Assembly (NCBI GenBank): GCA_029721515.1
Contig: CM056556.1
Span: 16,049,598-16,113,597 of the forward strand
Direction of reading: 5' to 3'
Origin: Synanceia verrucosa
Taxonomy: Eukaryota; Chordata; Actinopteri; Perciformes; Synanceiidae
DNA length: 64,000 bases
Shown: positions 50,301 to 62,530 of the stretch, one piece after another
Layout: every line of letters begins with the position of its first letter
Position numbering within the stretch: the stretch's first letter is position 1
Translations under genes and position numbers: made by a program
Notes under the pieces: model-generated
Told to the model about the DNA's origin: nothing
Databases searched by the model: none
What the model saw: only the letters and a program-made list of their open reading frames with translations

Positions 50301-52690
50301 GACACATGAGGTGGGGTTTGGGTGATGTAACCCTGTAGAGAGAAATGTAGATATGGAATTTGTATTCCTGCTCCTAAACAAAAAGGGTGTCTTGATTTTT
50401 GATTTTGAAAAAAAATATTGAATAAACCTGGAATTACTATAAAAGTTATGCTTCCATCTCTCTCACTGTTAATACATACATGTACATATTTATATGTGTT
50501 TATATTTTTCCCCCTTAAAGTAGATAGTAAAGGACTCTGCTTGTTTTTTTTATCATTTATTAGTGTTTGAGAACAAGGACAAGATCGTGATTGTCATGGA
50601 GTATGCCAGCAAGGGCGAGCTGTATGACTATATCAGCGAGCGCCGGCGCCTGAGCGAGCGGGAGACGCGACACTTCTTCAGACAGATAGTCTCTGCGGTG
50701 CACCACTGCCACAAGGTGAGAAAACCCATACCTTACTATATATATAAAATATGTTCATTTTCTTAGTTGCCTTCTCTGTTTGCTTCTCTCACACACATCC
50801 ACACTTTGTTTTCCAGGCAACAGCATGCTTATTATAACATTAACCATGCACCACCACAGTCAGCCATATAGCTGGTTAATTTGCAGGCCCTACACAGTGT
50901 GCTTTTCTTGGCGCTGGTGTTTGGGAGTCATCTGTTTCTGAGTGAAGATGGAACACAGGCCTGTTTAATTCAGGCTTACACTGTGATTACAGTGCGCCAA
51001 ACAGTCCCTGCATTAATTCTGTGCTCATCTGTTGACACACTGATGGATGTCCCGAGATACCCCCAGAGCTTTTCCCTAGACATTTAGCTCCAGCCACACC
51101 TCACCAACTTCCATCAAAAACCCCAAGGTCCTGGGGGTTGTTTGGATGGGCTCCCCTCTTGTCATCCTCTTTCCCAGCTGGATGGGATGATGTCATAGTT
51201 CTCAGATAGGAGAGTCCCAGACAGCCATGCTTGATGAATCATCACCACCAAGCACAACCTCCCACCGGGTGGGGTGGTGTGAGTCAGTGACACAACAAGA
51301 AAACAACCATTTCTCTCTTGCATCCACCAATCAGGATCACGTGAACATGAGCTCCCTGCCAGGCAATAACCAATGGGAGATACCATGCAGAGCGCAACCC
51401 TGGCGGGGTGGTGGAGTGACGGGTGAAGTCACTCCTCTGCTGAGCTGGGTTCTGTCTGTCTGCGTACCACATGTTAATTGAAGTTTTTTTTTTTTTTAAA
51501 CCAAGAAATTTTCAGTATAGTTGTTTTTTAATCCCTAGATGTTGTGAGAACATTATTCAATCAGGGTGGCAATTACAGGCTTGTGTTTATGTGACACATG
51601 TGAGTGGATTTTAGAAAGAAAATCACAGCAGATGTCAGCATAAAGACCCCAGAGGGGACAAGACCAATTAAAGAGTACTAGACCAACAGGCTGTCTAGAT
51701 TTCCCTCAGGAGGTACGAGCTAACTCTGTCAGAGTAAATCATCTCATAATGCAAAGGACTTTTTCTTACTTGGATCCATCTTTCATGAATAAAACAGCAG
51801 TTGATGGATCGATCATTACTTTGTTGTTTTCTCAGAATGGAGTGGTACACAGGGATCTGAAACTGGAAAATGTGCTACTGGATGAAAACTGTAATATTAA
51901 GGTATGTTTGCCCTATTATCTTTGATGATACAAACAAAACTATAGAATCCCACCTTAATAACACAATAACACAGCTTGTGTAAAATTCATACATACCCCT
52001 TTTTTCCACAGATTGCTGATTTTGGGCTGTCCAACCTCTACCACAAGGACAAGCTGCTGCAAACCTTCTGTGGCAGTCCGCTCTATGCTTCACCAGAGAT
52101 AGTTAATGGGAGACCTTACCGTGGCCCAGAGGTGAGCCCCAGTGACCCACACAATGACAATGACTAAAAACCTGGCTGTTTGTTTAAACTTAATTTCCAG
52201 GACATGATTTCCTATTTATGTCTCCACCACTGTCACTCAGTAGTTTTACATCTAAGACGAGCTATTGGCAATCGCCGAACTAAGGATTTAACTGGAGTTT
52301 CTGAGAAATCCGAGTGTACATGCGCAGCGAGAGAATCAAATTATTTAGTGAGGTATGTTCACCTCCGAGACACTAAGTGGCTCTACACGCCCTTTTGCAT
52401 TGGCAGTCTTCCAGTTCCTCTGCTACTATGTTGTTGTCATCCCGCTTCTGTGGTCTTGTCACTTCTGGGAGGGGGAGTGTCACTACCTGATCCATACCAG
52501 AAACCCGAGTTGTACTGTGCATGTTTAAGAAAATTAACAACTCTGATCAGTAACTGCCGTAAAATGATTCGGTAGGCTGCCGAGCGGATGTAGACACATT
52601 TTGCACATGCACAGTAATAATGGTGTTTCCGGTACGGATTGGGTAGTGACAGGGAGTGCCCAGGCCAGTCAATAGCCCAACTAACCGTGG

Positions 52691-52747
<57 letters not shown>

Positions 52748-55700
52748 CATACATGACTGTAGTCTGACTAAGGTGTATATATGACTAAAGCAATAAGTCA
52801 AATTTTTCTAAGTACATGTAAACGTACTGACTGTCCTCCTGAGCTGTTAAATTTGGTATGAACCACCCAGATTGCTCACCTATAGCTTTCATCATTATTA
52901 TCTCACCAGTGCTTATCATTGTCACATATGCCATACACACAGAGGTGGTTAGGCTTTATTTTCAGCTTCTTTGATGGGATTACTCATTCACCAGTCAAAG
53001 GGAGGTCTCTCTAACAACTCCACAGTGGGTCAGCTCAAATACTGTCTGCTTCCCTTCCCTGTCCTCCCCTTCCAGCAATGTCTGGGCCCTTGGAAGTTAG
53101 GAACTGGAGGCTCTTTTTTTCTTACCTTCTCTTCATCTTGATGGGATCGGAATGAGCCTTTGCAGCCTCAAAGAGACGCTCATGGTCAAAATTAAATAGT
53201 TTTGGTGAAAGAAAGAGTGAAAATGTCTCCCCGAAGCCACTTATCCGGCAGTTCCAGACTCATTCTGAAGGGCGTCGTCTCTACAATTGCATCAGTTACA
53301 TAAAACAAAGCAACAGAAGAGGGAAAAAAAATTGCATTTTTAGATATTCAAGTCCAACCGTTCAATTTAATGTAATTCACTATAATTTACTCCAGAGTGC
53401 TAAAAACTACAGCAGTCCGATTGCTATCAAAATTACAGAACCCCAGTTGGGGTGAGGCCACAAATTACAGCAAACACAGGCAACAAAAATAGAACACAAC
53501 TGTAGTGCGTGCCCTGTCTCGCCCTCAGGAACAGACCACTGGCATCTGAAGAGAGAGACATTCTTTATGTGTGTCAAGATCCTTAGAGGAAGTACACTAG
53601 CTCCTTAACTGCCCCTATCTGATTTCCTCTTCCTAAACTCTAGACTAGTCTCAAAACTTCAACTACCGCCATCACAAGCACATTCCTCAAGACGTCTCAT
53701 CCTCCCTCAACCACATTCAGTACACGTGCATCAGATTTCCCTCTTTGAGACAGGTCATCTGCTGATGACTGAATGGCAGCGTGTCTTCAGCGAGTCATCA
53801 GGGGCCAGTATATCACAAATCTGCCATCTCTGCTGGACTCATTACCCTCTTCCACTCCCACCACTTCCCACGTGGCTCTGCACCTCCTCATGCCCCAGAC
53901 ACAAAGTCTTATGTAACAGCTTACTTAGAAAGCCACATTGCATTAGGTTGGTGGTCAGACTGTGCTTGCCTCTGCTTGACAGGGCAGCACAGAGCAGGGG
54001 GTGAGGGGGTAGGAGGAAAGGATTTATATATATGGAAACAAGCCATTTCCCACCAGATCACTGGAGTTTGTCATTATTTCTATAAAAGGTGAGCAAGAGA
54101 AGCACTGCAGCGTTACATGCTCTTGAACAGAGATGTTCTTGTGTGATGTTTGTGCATAAAGGTTATTGTGTTGCTTATTAATGTCAAAGTATAACTCAAG
54201 GGTTTGTTCTGATGTTGAGCTGAGCACATTCATCATTCCACAATAATCATTTGGATGCCTTTAACTGGCAGTGTTTGTACTGCGTATGACTAAATGAACT
54301 AGTTTCTAACCATTTTTTGTTTTCCCCAGGTGGACAGCTGGGCTCTGGGGGTGCTGCTGTATACCCTGGTCTACGGGACCATGCCATTTGATGGGGGAGA
54401 CCACAAGAACCTCATTCGCCAAATTAGCAATGGTGAATACAAAGAGCCCACTCAGTCCTCAGGTACTTCAGAAACCTCTATTTTTTATTTCCCATCTGAT
54501 CCCACTGACAGTTATACAACTGTATCATGAACTATACTTGTCAAAACTAGTTCAGCTGGGCACAGATAGAGTCAGTGAAGTACACCATTTGTCAGATACT
54601 GAAACCACTGACCCCTGTCTTTCTGTCTATAAATTGTACAGCACTCTCTTCTTTATGTAAATCCCAGGAAATACTTCAAAGTCCATAAACTGTTGAATGG
54701 AATATGGATCAGTGCACTCATGATGTATACATAGAGGAAAATCTGTACAATCCATTACTATATGAAGCTCCTTTTGTCCAGACAGCAAAATATAATATCT
54801 ACGAAGCAAATCTCAAACCTCTCATACTGCTCGTTTTTTGTTTAATTAATCCAAGGTCTAATTCAGGAACTCAATTATATAGTAGGAACAGGGTGCCAAA
54901 CAGTCATTTAAAATATTTTTTTTATTATTATACTGTGTGAATTTGCCACGTTTGCCATGTGTTGTGATGTTATTTAACTGAGGATGCATTATTGTGGTGT
55001 AGACTGAACAATAGAACAATAAAAGTAAAATATTTAGTGACTAATACTTTAAAAAACGGTGTAAAAACATTGCAGTTTATAAATAAAAAAAACGTGAACA
55101 TAGAGAAATTGCAACTTAAAAAAGGGTCAGAAAAAATTCTATAATATTATAACATGCATCCTTAATTATTCTATTATTTGCCTGCAGTGTCAAACACACC
55201 CAGTTCTCCATTCATTACTCATAATAGTGCAAATATTTAATTATTAAATATATTTTATTACGATGTTGTTAAGTGGTATGAGGCAGCTTACAGGTTGCTT
55301 TAATCCTGTTTCCCACTAGATGCCCGTGGGCTGATCCGTTGGATGCTGATGGTGAACCCTGAGCGCCGGGCTACAGTGGAGGACATAGCCAACCACTGGT
55401 GGGTAAACTGGGGCTGGAAGAACAGTGTGTGTGACTGCGAGACCCAACACGATCATGGAGGCTCGCCCATGCTGGCCCGCTTCATCGACTGGCAGAACCG
55501 CACTGAGCCACGTGGTTCTGGAGCCAAGGCTACAGCCATGCTCCCACTGCTGCGCCAGAGGCCCAAAAAGTCAAAGAAGGAAAATGTTGAGGCAGGACAG
55601 GCCCACTGTGGAGCAGAGGACAAGCCAGGTCTGAAGAGACCCAAGGGGATTCTGAAGATGAGGGTCACTGAAGAGCAGAGGTCTGCCAGTCTGGAAGAGG

Positions 55701-56413
55701 TGGAGTTGTGTCAGACAGCAGCCCCTCAACAAGCTGAAGGGGGTGAGGAAGCCTCAAGCCCAGATCAAGAGGAAGAGGAGCTCAGTCTGGGAGGAGGCTC
55801 GCCTGCTAAGATGGTACCCTCTCTGCCCAGGAAAGGCATCTTGAAGAACAACCAGCAGCGGGAATCAGGGTACTACTCCTCTCCAGAGCGCAGCGAGTCC
55901 TCCGAGCTTTTAGGGGGTGCCAGTATGTCTCTGCTAGCCACCTCCCCGCCTAAGAGAGTGATGGGGAGAAAGGGCATCTTGAAGCGAAACGGCAAATACT
56001 CCACCTACAGCGGCCCTCCATCAGCGGCAGCAGTGGCTGGAGTCCTCGGCGAGCCTCCTCCCTCAACTGACTCTGGTCTGTCCCGCAGCCAGAGTCGTCC
56101 CTCCAGTATAGTCGGGGAGGACAGCTCCGTCTTGTCCTTGTCCCCCAGCTCCCTCAGCGGGGCCGAATGGCACTCTTCCACCCCCCACCTCCGCCCGAAC
56201 ATCAGGGCCTGCGTCTCGGCTGAAAACCTGCTGCAGCTCACCAACTTCAAGGGCTTCCAGCCAGCCCCACCAATCCAGGGACCCAAGTTCAGCCGTGGCC
56301 CCAAAACAAAAGGCTCCCCGGGGGACAATGGCAGCTTCTCCTTGCTGGGGGACCTGGAGGACATGACTCAGGTGTACCAGCAAGCCCTGGACATCAGCAG
56401 CAACCTCACCTAA
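41317..56413 (+). CDS. nuak1: Nuak1 (ARK5), AMPK-related Ser/Thr kinase
   Basis: Seven exons join in phase: 41317-41640, 46378-46498, 50564-50715, 51836-51901, 52012-52131, 54330-54462 and 55320-56413, giving 669 aa (human about 661). The start codon at 41317 has G at -3 and +4. Residues 1-75 are Pro/Ser-rich. The kinase domain begins at RYELLETLGRGTYGKV (residue 82), with VAIK Lys112, HRD Asp206, DFG 224-226 and the activation-loop TFCGSP, whose Thr239 corresponds to the LKB1 target. GPEVDSWALGVLLYTLVYG and NPERRATVEDIANHWW follow. The tail has three GILK motifs (415-418, 478-481, 524-527), known in NUAK1 to bind PP1-beta with MYPT1, then RESGYYSSPERSESSELL. The family acts in cell adhesion, energy stress and axon branching. 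Fish may have two nuak1 copies; which one this is cannot be told. Confidence 0.96.
41417..41470 (+). repeat. Imperfect CTCCAT hexanucleotide repeat inside nuak1 exon 1
   Basis: Repeated CTCCATCTCCAT units, some degenerated to GGCTCCAT and CTACCT, encode the SPSPSLAPSPSPSLPL stretch before the kinase domain. The length may vary between individuals without shifting the frame. Confidence 0.9.
41641..46377 (+). other. nuak1 intron 1
   Basis: A 4.7 kb intron with mixed AT-rich DNA. It contains a hAT-type MITE (45430-45772). Open frames such as 44637-44870 show no family similarity or splice support. Confidence 0.7.
45430..45772. mobile_element. hAT-type MITE in nuak1 intron 1, with target duplication
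   Basis: Left end TATGGATGTCCCGAT and the reverse complement of the right end, TAGGGGTGTCCCAAT, agree at 12 of 15 positions. A perfect 8-bp direct duplication ATGGAAAC (45422-45429 and 45773-45780) flanks the 343-bp element. The interior has repeated CGATATGAT / CCGATAT motifs and no coding capacity. The 8-bp duplication is the hAT hallmark. Confidence 0.85.
46522..46541. repeat. (AC)10 microsatellite
   Basis: An uninterrupted AC run just after the nuak1 exon 2 donor. Confidence 0.95.
48210..48803. mobile_element. Probable MITE in nuak1 intron 2
   Basis: The left edge AAAGCTCCTTTCTCACCACG and the reverse complement of the right edge, AGGGCGCTTTCACACTGCC, look like diverged inverted ends. 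The interior repeats phrases such as GCAGTGTGAAAG. Edges of the GCGCTTTCACACTG type are common in fish non-autonomous DNA transposons. Target duplication was not resolved. Confidence 0.4.
50716..54329 (+). other. nuak1 introns 3 to 5
   Basis: Intron 3 (50716-51835) and intron 4 (51902-52011) show nothing recognisable. Intron 5 (52132-54329) contains a TA microsatellite (52692-52740), preceded by a 500-bp stretch with CATGCGCAG / CATGCACAG phrases that could be an old repeat. No other gene is seen. Confidence 0.55.
52692..52740. repeat. (TA)n microsatellite, about 24 units
   Basis: An uninterrupted TA run, followed by ACACATACATACAT, in nuak1 intron 5. Such a perfect palindromic run is likely to be length-variable. 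Confidence 0.97.
54463..55319 (+). other. nuak1 intron 6
   Basis: About 860 bp, strongly AT-rich, with no recognised repeat or gene. The donor GTACTT and acceptor CTAG are set by the phase-1 junction that restores the SSDARGLIRW sequence. Confidence 0.6.
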
Positions 56414-56639
56414 CAGATGGGTGGCAGAGAGAGAAGAAGCAGAGGGAATTGAACATGACTGTGTGTGTGTGAGGTAGAAAATGGATGGATGTGTGTGTGT
56501 GGTTGTGTGTGTACAGATGTTTGTAGGTGGCTTTAACGAACAGTGTGTTACTGGGATACACCTCTTGGGAAGTAGTGGTTTTCCAAATGGGGCTGAAATC
56601 TTGTTGGGAATGTCTTTACACATGCATACACACATGCAC

Positions 56640-56678
56640 AAACACACACACACACTCACACACACACATACACACACA
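56640..56678. repeat. CA-rich microsatellite, interrupted
   Basis: CA repeats with single TC and TA interruptions. With the GT-rich segments at 56461-56514 they could pair as an inverted duplex in RNA. Confidence 0.9.
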
Positions 56679-59600
56679 GATGTATACACTTAGGGGCACT
56701 TCTCTGACCAGAGGAAATCCAGTTAGGGTTTTTGTGAACAAGTGAGAGGAGCTGGCACGAGAGAATGCCACCCAGTCTGCTTTCTTGGCCCGCCCATGGA
56801 CTTTGCTGTGTTCAACATGTTTACATATTCAGCAAGAAGGCAAGTTAGAATCACAAACACAGTGACCAGAAACTGGTTGGCTCTCCTTATACACCACCCA
56901 TTTTGAGTTTGAGTTTACAAAAGCACCTTAAAACTCACACGGAGCACATGATTTTGTGATCTTTACTTCCTTTAAAAAAAAAAAAACTAAACAAACCAGG
57001 GTCTTGTTCCAAAAATAACTGACATGATGATTATTTATTAATATTTTCGTAGCTTTTAGTTTTAAGTGCAAAACTGGTGGGTGCTGGCTATTACTGGAAG
57101 AGTCTGAACTCTTTGTCTCCAACTCTTTGTGTGGAACTGACATATATAATTATGTTACTCAGTGATGAGAAACATATATACTCAGCATATATAACTGTCT
57201 GTGCTTGTAAAACACACAGGCAAGTATACCTTCTTAAAAGCGTATGTCCTATATATGTATATGATACTAGGGAATATGTAGGAAGTGCCTTTTTTGATTC
57301 ATAATGAAAAATTATGTATGTCATTTCCTTTAAAGTGGAGGGAAAAGCCAGGCCAACCTGTCACCAGTTGTGATTTTTTAACTGTTGTTTGTGAATGTGG
57401 ACAGACCCAGGGCCTTGAGCGCATAGCTGACTTCTTTACTTGTTTTTTGGGGTCCAAGGGTCAGTCTCAGACAGTTGAGATCAAGCAGTGTCGTCTCCAT
57501 CCCTCCCCAAATGCCCCCACCCCCACACTTCTTCCACAAGCAGAATCACTGCAGATGTGCCAAGATTCACAGACCTCCTCTATGTTCTTTGTCAATGTTT
57601 AAGCCCATAGATTGGTATGTCAGCAGTTTAGGTGGTTTGGTTTATGCACGGATTTGTTGGCAGCACCAGAGGTCTGTCGGGACTTACCTAGTGGGGCATT
57701 TAGAGGAGGGAGAGGGCGCAGACACCATCTCACAGTCCTGGAATGTGCCTGGCTCTCTTAACCTTGGTTGTTTCACATTTTCAAGCCTGATAAAAAGGCT
57801 GCTTAGTGAGAGATTTATTTGTGTTTGTTTTTACGTATTTTTTTTTCTTTTTTTTACCAAAGACACATAAGGTGGTTTCCATTGCCACACTAGTTAATAT
57901 TTCAGCCAGAGCTCTTCAAAAGAGCAAAGTAAGATGGTTTGTTTAGCCTGCTGATGACACAGCAAATTCCTCAGACAAAGTGCGAGAGACGTGTTGGTGC
58001 TCGAGATCTCTATCAGCCCCGGAACGACTCAGCACAGGTGGGATCTGCGGTTCGTACTCAGCCCTCCAGCTGTGTATACTAGTCCATTATGTCAACCAAG
58101 CACAATTAGCCAGCTATTGTTTTCATTTGAGAGGGAGGGAGAGGCAGCGCAGTACAGATTTATAGCTAGAAGGAGAAGAAAAAAGTGTGAAAGAGTGATG
58201 CTTGGAAAGGTGCTAAGATTAGAGAGGATTTTCCTGCGAAATACAGGAAAGGTCAAGGAGTTAGATTTATTTTTTGAAGGAATTGTTATGTAGAATAGTG
58301 AAAGTAAAGAAAGTGAGTAGAAAGAGTAGATGGAAAGTTTTTTAATACCAAAGATGTGATGGATCTTTGACATGATTCAGGGGAATGGATATGTCAGAGA
58401 TGAAAGGGAATCCTCTGGTTTGTTCTTTGACTTTGGAATCCCCGTTGGTGAATGAAATCATCCCCACGTTGGCTTTACCTCAGCATTTGTTTTCTTTTTC
58501 TTTTTTGAGTGTTTATTTCAGATGCTGGAGGCTGTTGATACAGCTTGTCTTGAGGGTCAGTCAATGTGTCATTTGTGTCCTACATGGCCTTAGAAAGTGT
58601 GTTACACTTTGCCACTGCAGCAGAATGTGAGAGAACGATGACTGACATCGTCCAGAATATCAAATGATGTGGATGGAAAACCATGCAGTCGATGACCCCG
58701 AGGTAATAGATCACTTTGAGTGTTTTCAGTGGTCCTCAAAGGTCCTGGGTATAGATTCAAATGTAAGACCCATTGCGTATTATATTGCATTTTATTGCCT
58801 TTTTGTATTGCATTTTATTGTCAACTGGATTTACAGTGAGAAAATTATACTATGTTAGTATTTTTGTTTTATTATGCTTCTGTTTTTGATTTTCCAAAAT
58901 ATAAGACATGATATGTTGCTTTAAGTTATGGCAGAAAATACTTCCTTCTAGGGCGATTTGCAATTTCTCTCCAAAAATGGGAAATTCTGATCTGACTTTT
59001 GTATAGTCTCGGTTTTTCTGTGGTGAGAGAAAATCTTCAACAACTTACTAAATTGGAATAGCATAAAATGCAAGAATATGTGCTGATGTATCAATAGCTA
59101 ATGTATCAGTAGCTAAAAAAATTGCATTCTACCTCTCCCAAAACAAGGGAGATCCAAAAAGCATCTGGGACAAAGGAAATAAAGCAATGGAAAGAATTTG
59201 ATGATGAAACTTTAACTCTGCCCAACTGGAAATACTTGGTGCATATCTGTTAGTTAGCAGAAAGTCTAATCATAGGAAAACTTGACTGGATATTGTTATG
59301 ACAATAATAATAATAAATTAGTATTATTATTTAAGTATTATTTCCATTATGGCTCATTACTATTGATGGCTATTGCCACAGTTTTTTATTTTTATTTTTT
59401 TTTTTACTTTTTTTGTCTTTTATTGATCCTGGACGGCCAAGGTGGATTAAGTTGCTTGCCTTTGGTATCTTTTATTAATTTTTTTCAATGTGTTTTTATA
59501 CTTGTATTTATTGGTGATCAAGCCATTAAAATGTCAAAACCCTCCCTGTTCATGCTTTGGCCTGCTTTAGACTGTGTGTTTTGTTCAGGACATACTGCAC

Positions 59601-59780
59601 ACAAAAAAATGTTGTTTTTTTTTTCAAAATAGAGTGGTATCATCTCATTGTGAGGGCATCAGTCAAGCTTGTAAGAGTAACAAATCAATGACAATTCCTC
59701 AAATCCTGTAAAATGTCTTAATTCATCCATCTGGGTGTATTTCTACTCAAAAAATGCCTCTGTAGTACTGTATCAACTCA

Positions 59781-59786
59781 AATAAA
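59781..59786 (+). terminator. Candidate polyadenylation signal of nuak1
   Basis: AATAAA in TCAACTCAAATAAATGG, about 3.4 kb after the stop codon and before the repeat-rich flank. Confidence 0.4.
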
Positions 59787-60292
59787 TGGATCTTGAAAGT
59801 GAAACAGGTTTGTTTTTATGCTGTTTTTTCATGTAGAAAATGCAAATTCAAAGTATAAGTAGGGCGAAATGTCTTTCACACTGCTTTAACAAAGTTATTT
59901 CTGGTTTGACCCAGTGGTGGAATTGGATAAAGAAATATTCCCAGAGGTCAGATTGGGACGGAACTACAAGCCAATGCTAGACTTATTTGGGACAAGTGGG
60001 AAAAAATAACTATTATTGGCGAGGTGTCCCAATTTTTCTTCCTTTTTAAGAAAGTTTGACCCAAAAATCTACATGAATGCATTAAGGAGGTTAGCAGTGA
60101 TGAGCCACATCTCAAAGGTGCTGTATTTTCACCCTTAACTCCCACATAATGAAATAATTTATGGGTCAGCAAGGCTTGGGGTCAAAATGCCCCTTGAAAA
60201 GAATACGGGTCATTTTGGCCGGGGAAGAATTTGCCAGCAGAGCTACCATTAAGACTCAGGCAATGTTTCCACACAGCCTCATGCTTTAAAGT

Positions 60293-60415
60293 ACACTGAA
60301 CAAAAATATAAATGCAACACTTGTTTTTGCTCCCGTATGGAATCTCTGTGCATTCAAAATGCCATCAATAAAATGCACTTGTGTTCGCTGTCCACAACAT
60401 ATGCCTGCCCTGTCT
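60293..60415. mobile_element. Mariner/Tc1-type terminal fragment
   Basis: TACACTGAACAAAAATATAAATGCAACACTTG, then TTTTTGCTCC and GTTCGCTGTCCACAACATATGCCTGCCC, follow the end of a very common fish mariner-like element. The matching opposite terminus is absent, so it is truncated. Confidence 0.7.
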
Positions 60416-60894
60416 AAGCTCCAAGCATAAAAAATTGTTGGAATAGTCTAGAATTTTTTTCTTGGACAACATTTACCCCTCCCTCATCCACCTTGAAATT
60501 TCACCCTGACTCCCAGAGGATCCCCAAGAGCTGCTTTTTGTCTGTTAATACGTGGAGCATGTATGGATTAAAATGCAAATGAAAATAAAATGACAACATG
60601 AAAGTCGATTGAAAACAATTTATTCTATGAAAATAAAATGTCAGCGGTAAAAAAATCAAGTGACTGTCTAAATCTCTCCATCCACCTTAGTGCTCCTGCT
60701 CCAACTGGGCCACCACACCATCACTCCCAACAACCATGGCCTTCTTTTTGGAAGAACTTGCAGTAGCACCTCATCCTGAGGTAGCCTTTGGTTGTTCTCC
60801 GTGAATAGAGCAGTTTTTCACTCTGCACAGGGTTGTGGGACACCATCTTCCAAGCCCAGTTCTGGAAGAATAGTTGCGTGCCTCATATAGGAGT

Positions 60895-60979
60895 ACATAG
60901 GAGTGGGCTGCCAAAATTTAAGCCTACGACCCTGGGGTTGAAAGGTGACCACCCTACCCACTGAGCTACAGCTGCCCCA
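60895..60979 (-). repeat. tRNA-derived SINE head
   Basis: On the minus strand GGGGCAGCTGTAGCTCAGTGG contains a good polymerase III A-box (TAGCTCAGTGG). The B-box region (GGGTCGTAGGCTT) is degenerate. This start is common to many fish SINEs. It is not a real tRNA gene: no cloverleaf or intact B-box. Confidence 0.65.
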
Positions 60980-61348
60980 TACAACAGGTGAAGACAGCAA
61001 TTTACCGCAGGCCCTTCTCTCTTACTTGATTTTGATTGGCTCGATCAATATCACATCACATCACCTCAAAAGAGATTATTGGACATCCGGAATGTTTCCA
61101 AGTTCTGCACAGGTTAATACACCATTGTTCTTGTCTGTCATGTTAGAGAGCTAGCAAGATTTGAAAGTGGCACCTCCTCTAAGCTCCACCCTTCCTCCCC
61201 TTCCTGTCAGTGCTCCATCCAAATCCACGCCCCCTCAAACTTCTGACAGTAGGACTCAGCAGGGAGAGGAGAGCCAATATGCTATATCACCACAGTCCCA
61301 TTCAAAGTCAACATATTGACTTAACTTTATCACATGCGGACACCGGCG

Positions 61349-61808
61349 ACTGTGCAATATGGTCAAAATGTCATATTCTATAACCTCTACAAGCAGCACC
61401 CACGACCAGCTTACACCCACATAGAAGCTAACATTAGCACTGGGATAAAGGCCCAAACTGCTCAGGGGGAATGAATGCTCAAAGTTAAAATTTTACGACC
61501 GTGTGGACATCACTCCACACTGGTGTCACACAAAACACCGCTGGGGCATGTATTTTCACATTGATCCGCATTAAACGTGACACCATTCTTCCGATTCATG
61601 GATATTTCACAGGAATTTACTACACAACAGTGCGCTCGACTATGGAAACTCGGACAGAAGAACGGACATCCGGATTCTGCTCTGCTCACAGTCCACTTGA
61701 GTTCGCGAGCATGTTTATCGTGCACACAATGGAGACTATGGTTGTGCAATATTGTTAAAATGTCATATCCTATAACCTCTTCAATACAAGCGGCACCCAT
61801 GACCCACG
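61349..61808. repeat. Local direct duplication of about 55-60 bp
   Basis: 61352-61406 (GTGCAATATGGTCAAAATGTC...GCACCCACGACC) and 61744-61804 (GTGCAATATTGTTAAAATGTC...GCACCCATGACC) are near copies in direct order, about 390 bp apart. They may belong to one larger old repeat. Confidence 0.8.
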
Positions 61809-61837
61809 TTATCATCAGGCTATGAATGAGATGAGGA

Positions 61838-62120
61838 CATCCATCCATTTTCTACCGCTTATCCTCACGTTGGGTCATGGGGGTGCTGGAGCCTATCCCA
61901 GCTGTCTTAGGGTGAAAGGCAGGGTACACCCTGGACAAGTCTCCAGTTCATCACAGGGCACATAGAGACAGACAACTACTCACACTCACATTCACACCTA
62001 CGGTCAATTTGAATTAGCCAATTAATCTAATCCCCATGCATTTTTTTGGATGATGGGAAGAACCGGAGTACCCGGGAGAACCCACGCATACACGGGGAGA
62101 ACATGCAAACTCCACACAGA
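61838..62120 (-). repeat. tRNA-derived SINE copy, head truncated
   Basis: Same family and orientation as the copy at 345-665: it shares TCTACCGCTTATCCTCA, GGAGCCTATCCCAGCTG, ACCCTGGACAAGT, CACAGGGCACATAGAGACAGA and GGGGAGAACATGCAAACTCC. It stops at CACACAGAATCGAAG and so lacks the B-box end. Confidence 0.8.
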
Positions 62121-62129
62121 ATCGAAGTT

Positions 62130-62530
62130 TGATGCTGATTGACAGCCACTCCCATTAAAGGATAGCCAATTCCAATCAAGACTGGGCTGCCAACTCATAA
62201 CAACTGATGGACAACTTTCCACCCAGCTGGGCAGACATTGTGTGATATTCTCAATCGTTTTACTCAGCTCCAACTCAAATTGCACGAGTTTGAAATTTCG
62301 CAGCTCAGGATTCGAGGGGCGACCAGGATATCAAACAGGTTTGATTTTCTTGGGACCATACAGTTGCTCCTGGCTGGTTGTGAGGTGTTAATTGCTTCTT
62401 GTTACCCAATGTAAACTACACGATGCATGACACACGATTAAGCCGGGACTCGGCCCGATCCCAAAAATAGTCGTACGAGTGAAAAATTGGCTCAAAATGG
62501 GCCAAAAATTGCACAGTGTATGCCCACTTT
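62130..62530. repeat. Probable old interspersed repeat
   Basis: The stretch has phrases such as TGGACAACTTTCCACCCAGC and ATGACACACGATTAAGCCGG, CCCGATCCCAAAAATAGTCGTACG, seen in fish repeats as I remember them. Family and borders are uncertain, and no coding sequence is present. Confidence 0.35.

Larger units (their letters stand above)
46499..50563 (+). other. nuak1 intron 2
   Basis: About 4.1 kb. It holds a CA microsatellite (46522-46541), GT-rich stretches at 46790-46830 and 46975-47040, and a probable MITE (about 48210-48803). The donor GTTAGG is slightly atypical but is fixed by the phase-1 junction giving GAA G / TG TTT. Confidence 0.6.
56414..59786 (+). other. Probable long nuak1 3' UTR
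   Basis: After the stop codon there is no further exon. GT and CA microsatellites (about 56461-56514 and 56640-56678) come first, then AT-rich DNA. I see no plus-strand gene or clear mobile element before the AATAAA at 59781, which suits the kilobase-long 3' UTR of vertebrate NUAK1. Earlier AATAAA hexamers (for example near 59178) could also serve. Confidence 0.45.

Noticed and set aside
56063..56689. Open frame of 208 codons on the minus strand
   Set aside because: It is antisense to the nuak1 last exon and runs into a GT/CA microsatellite that encodes Cys/Val repeats.
60920..60979. Possible tRNA gene
   Set aside because: It has an A-box but a degenerate B-box and no paired cloverleaf arms, so it is a SINE head.
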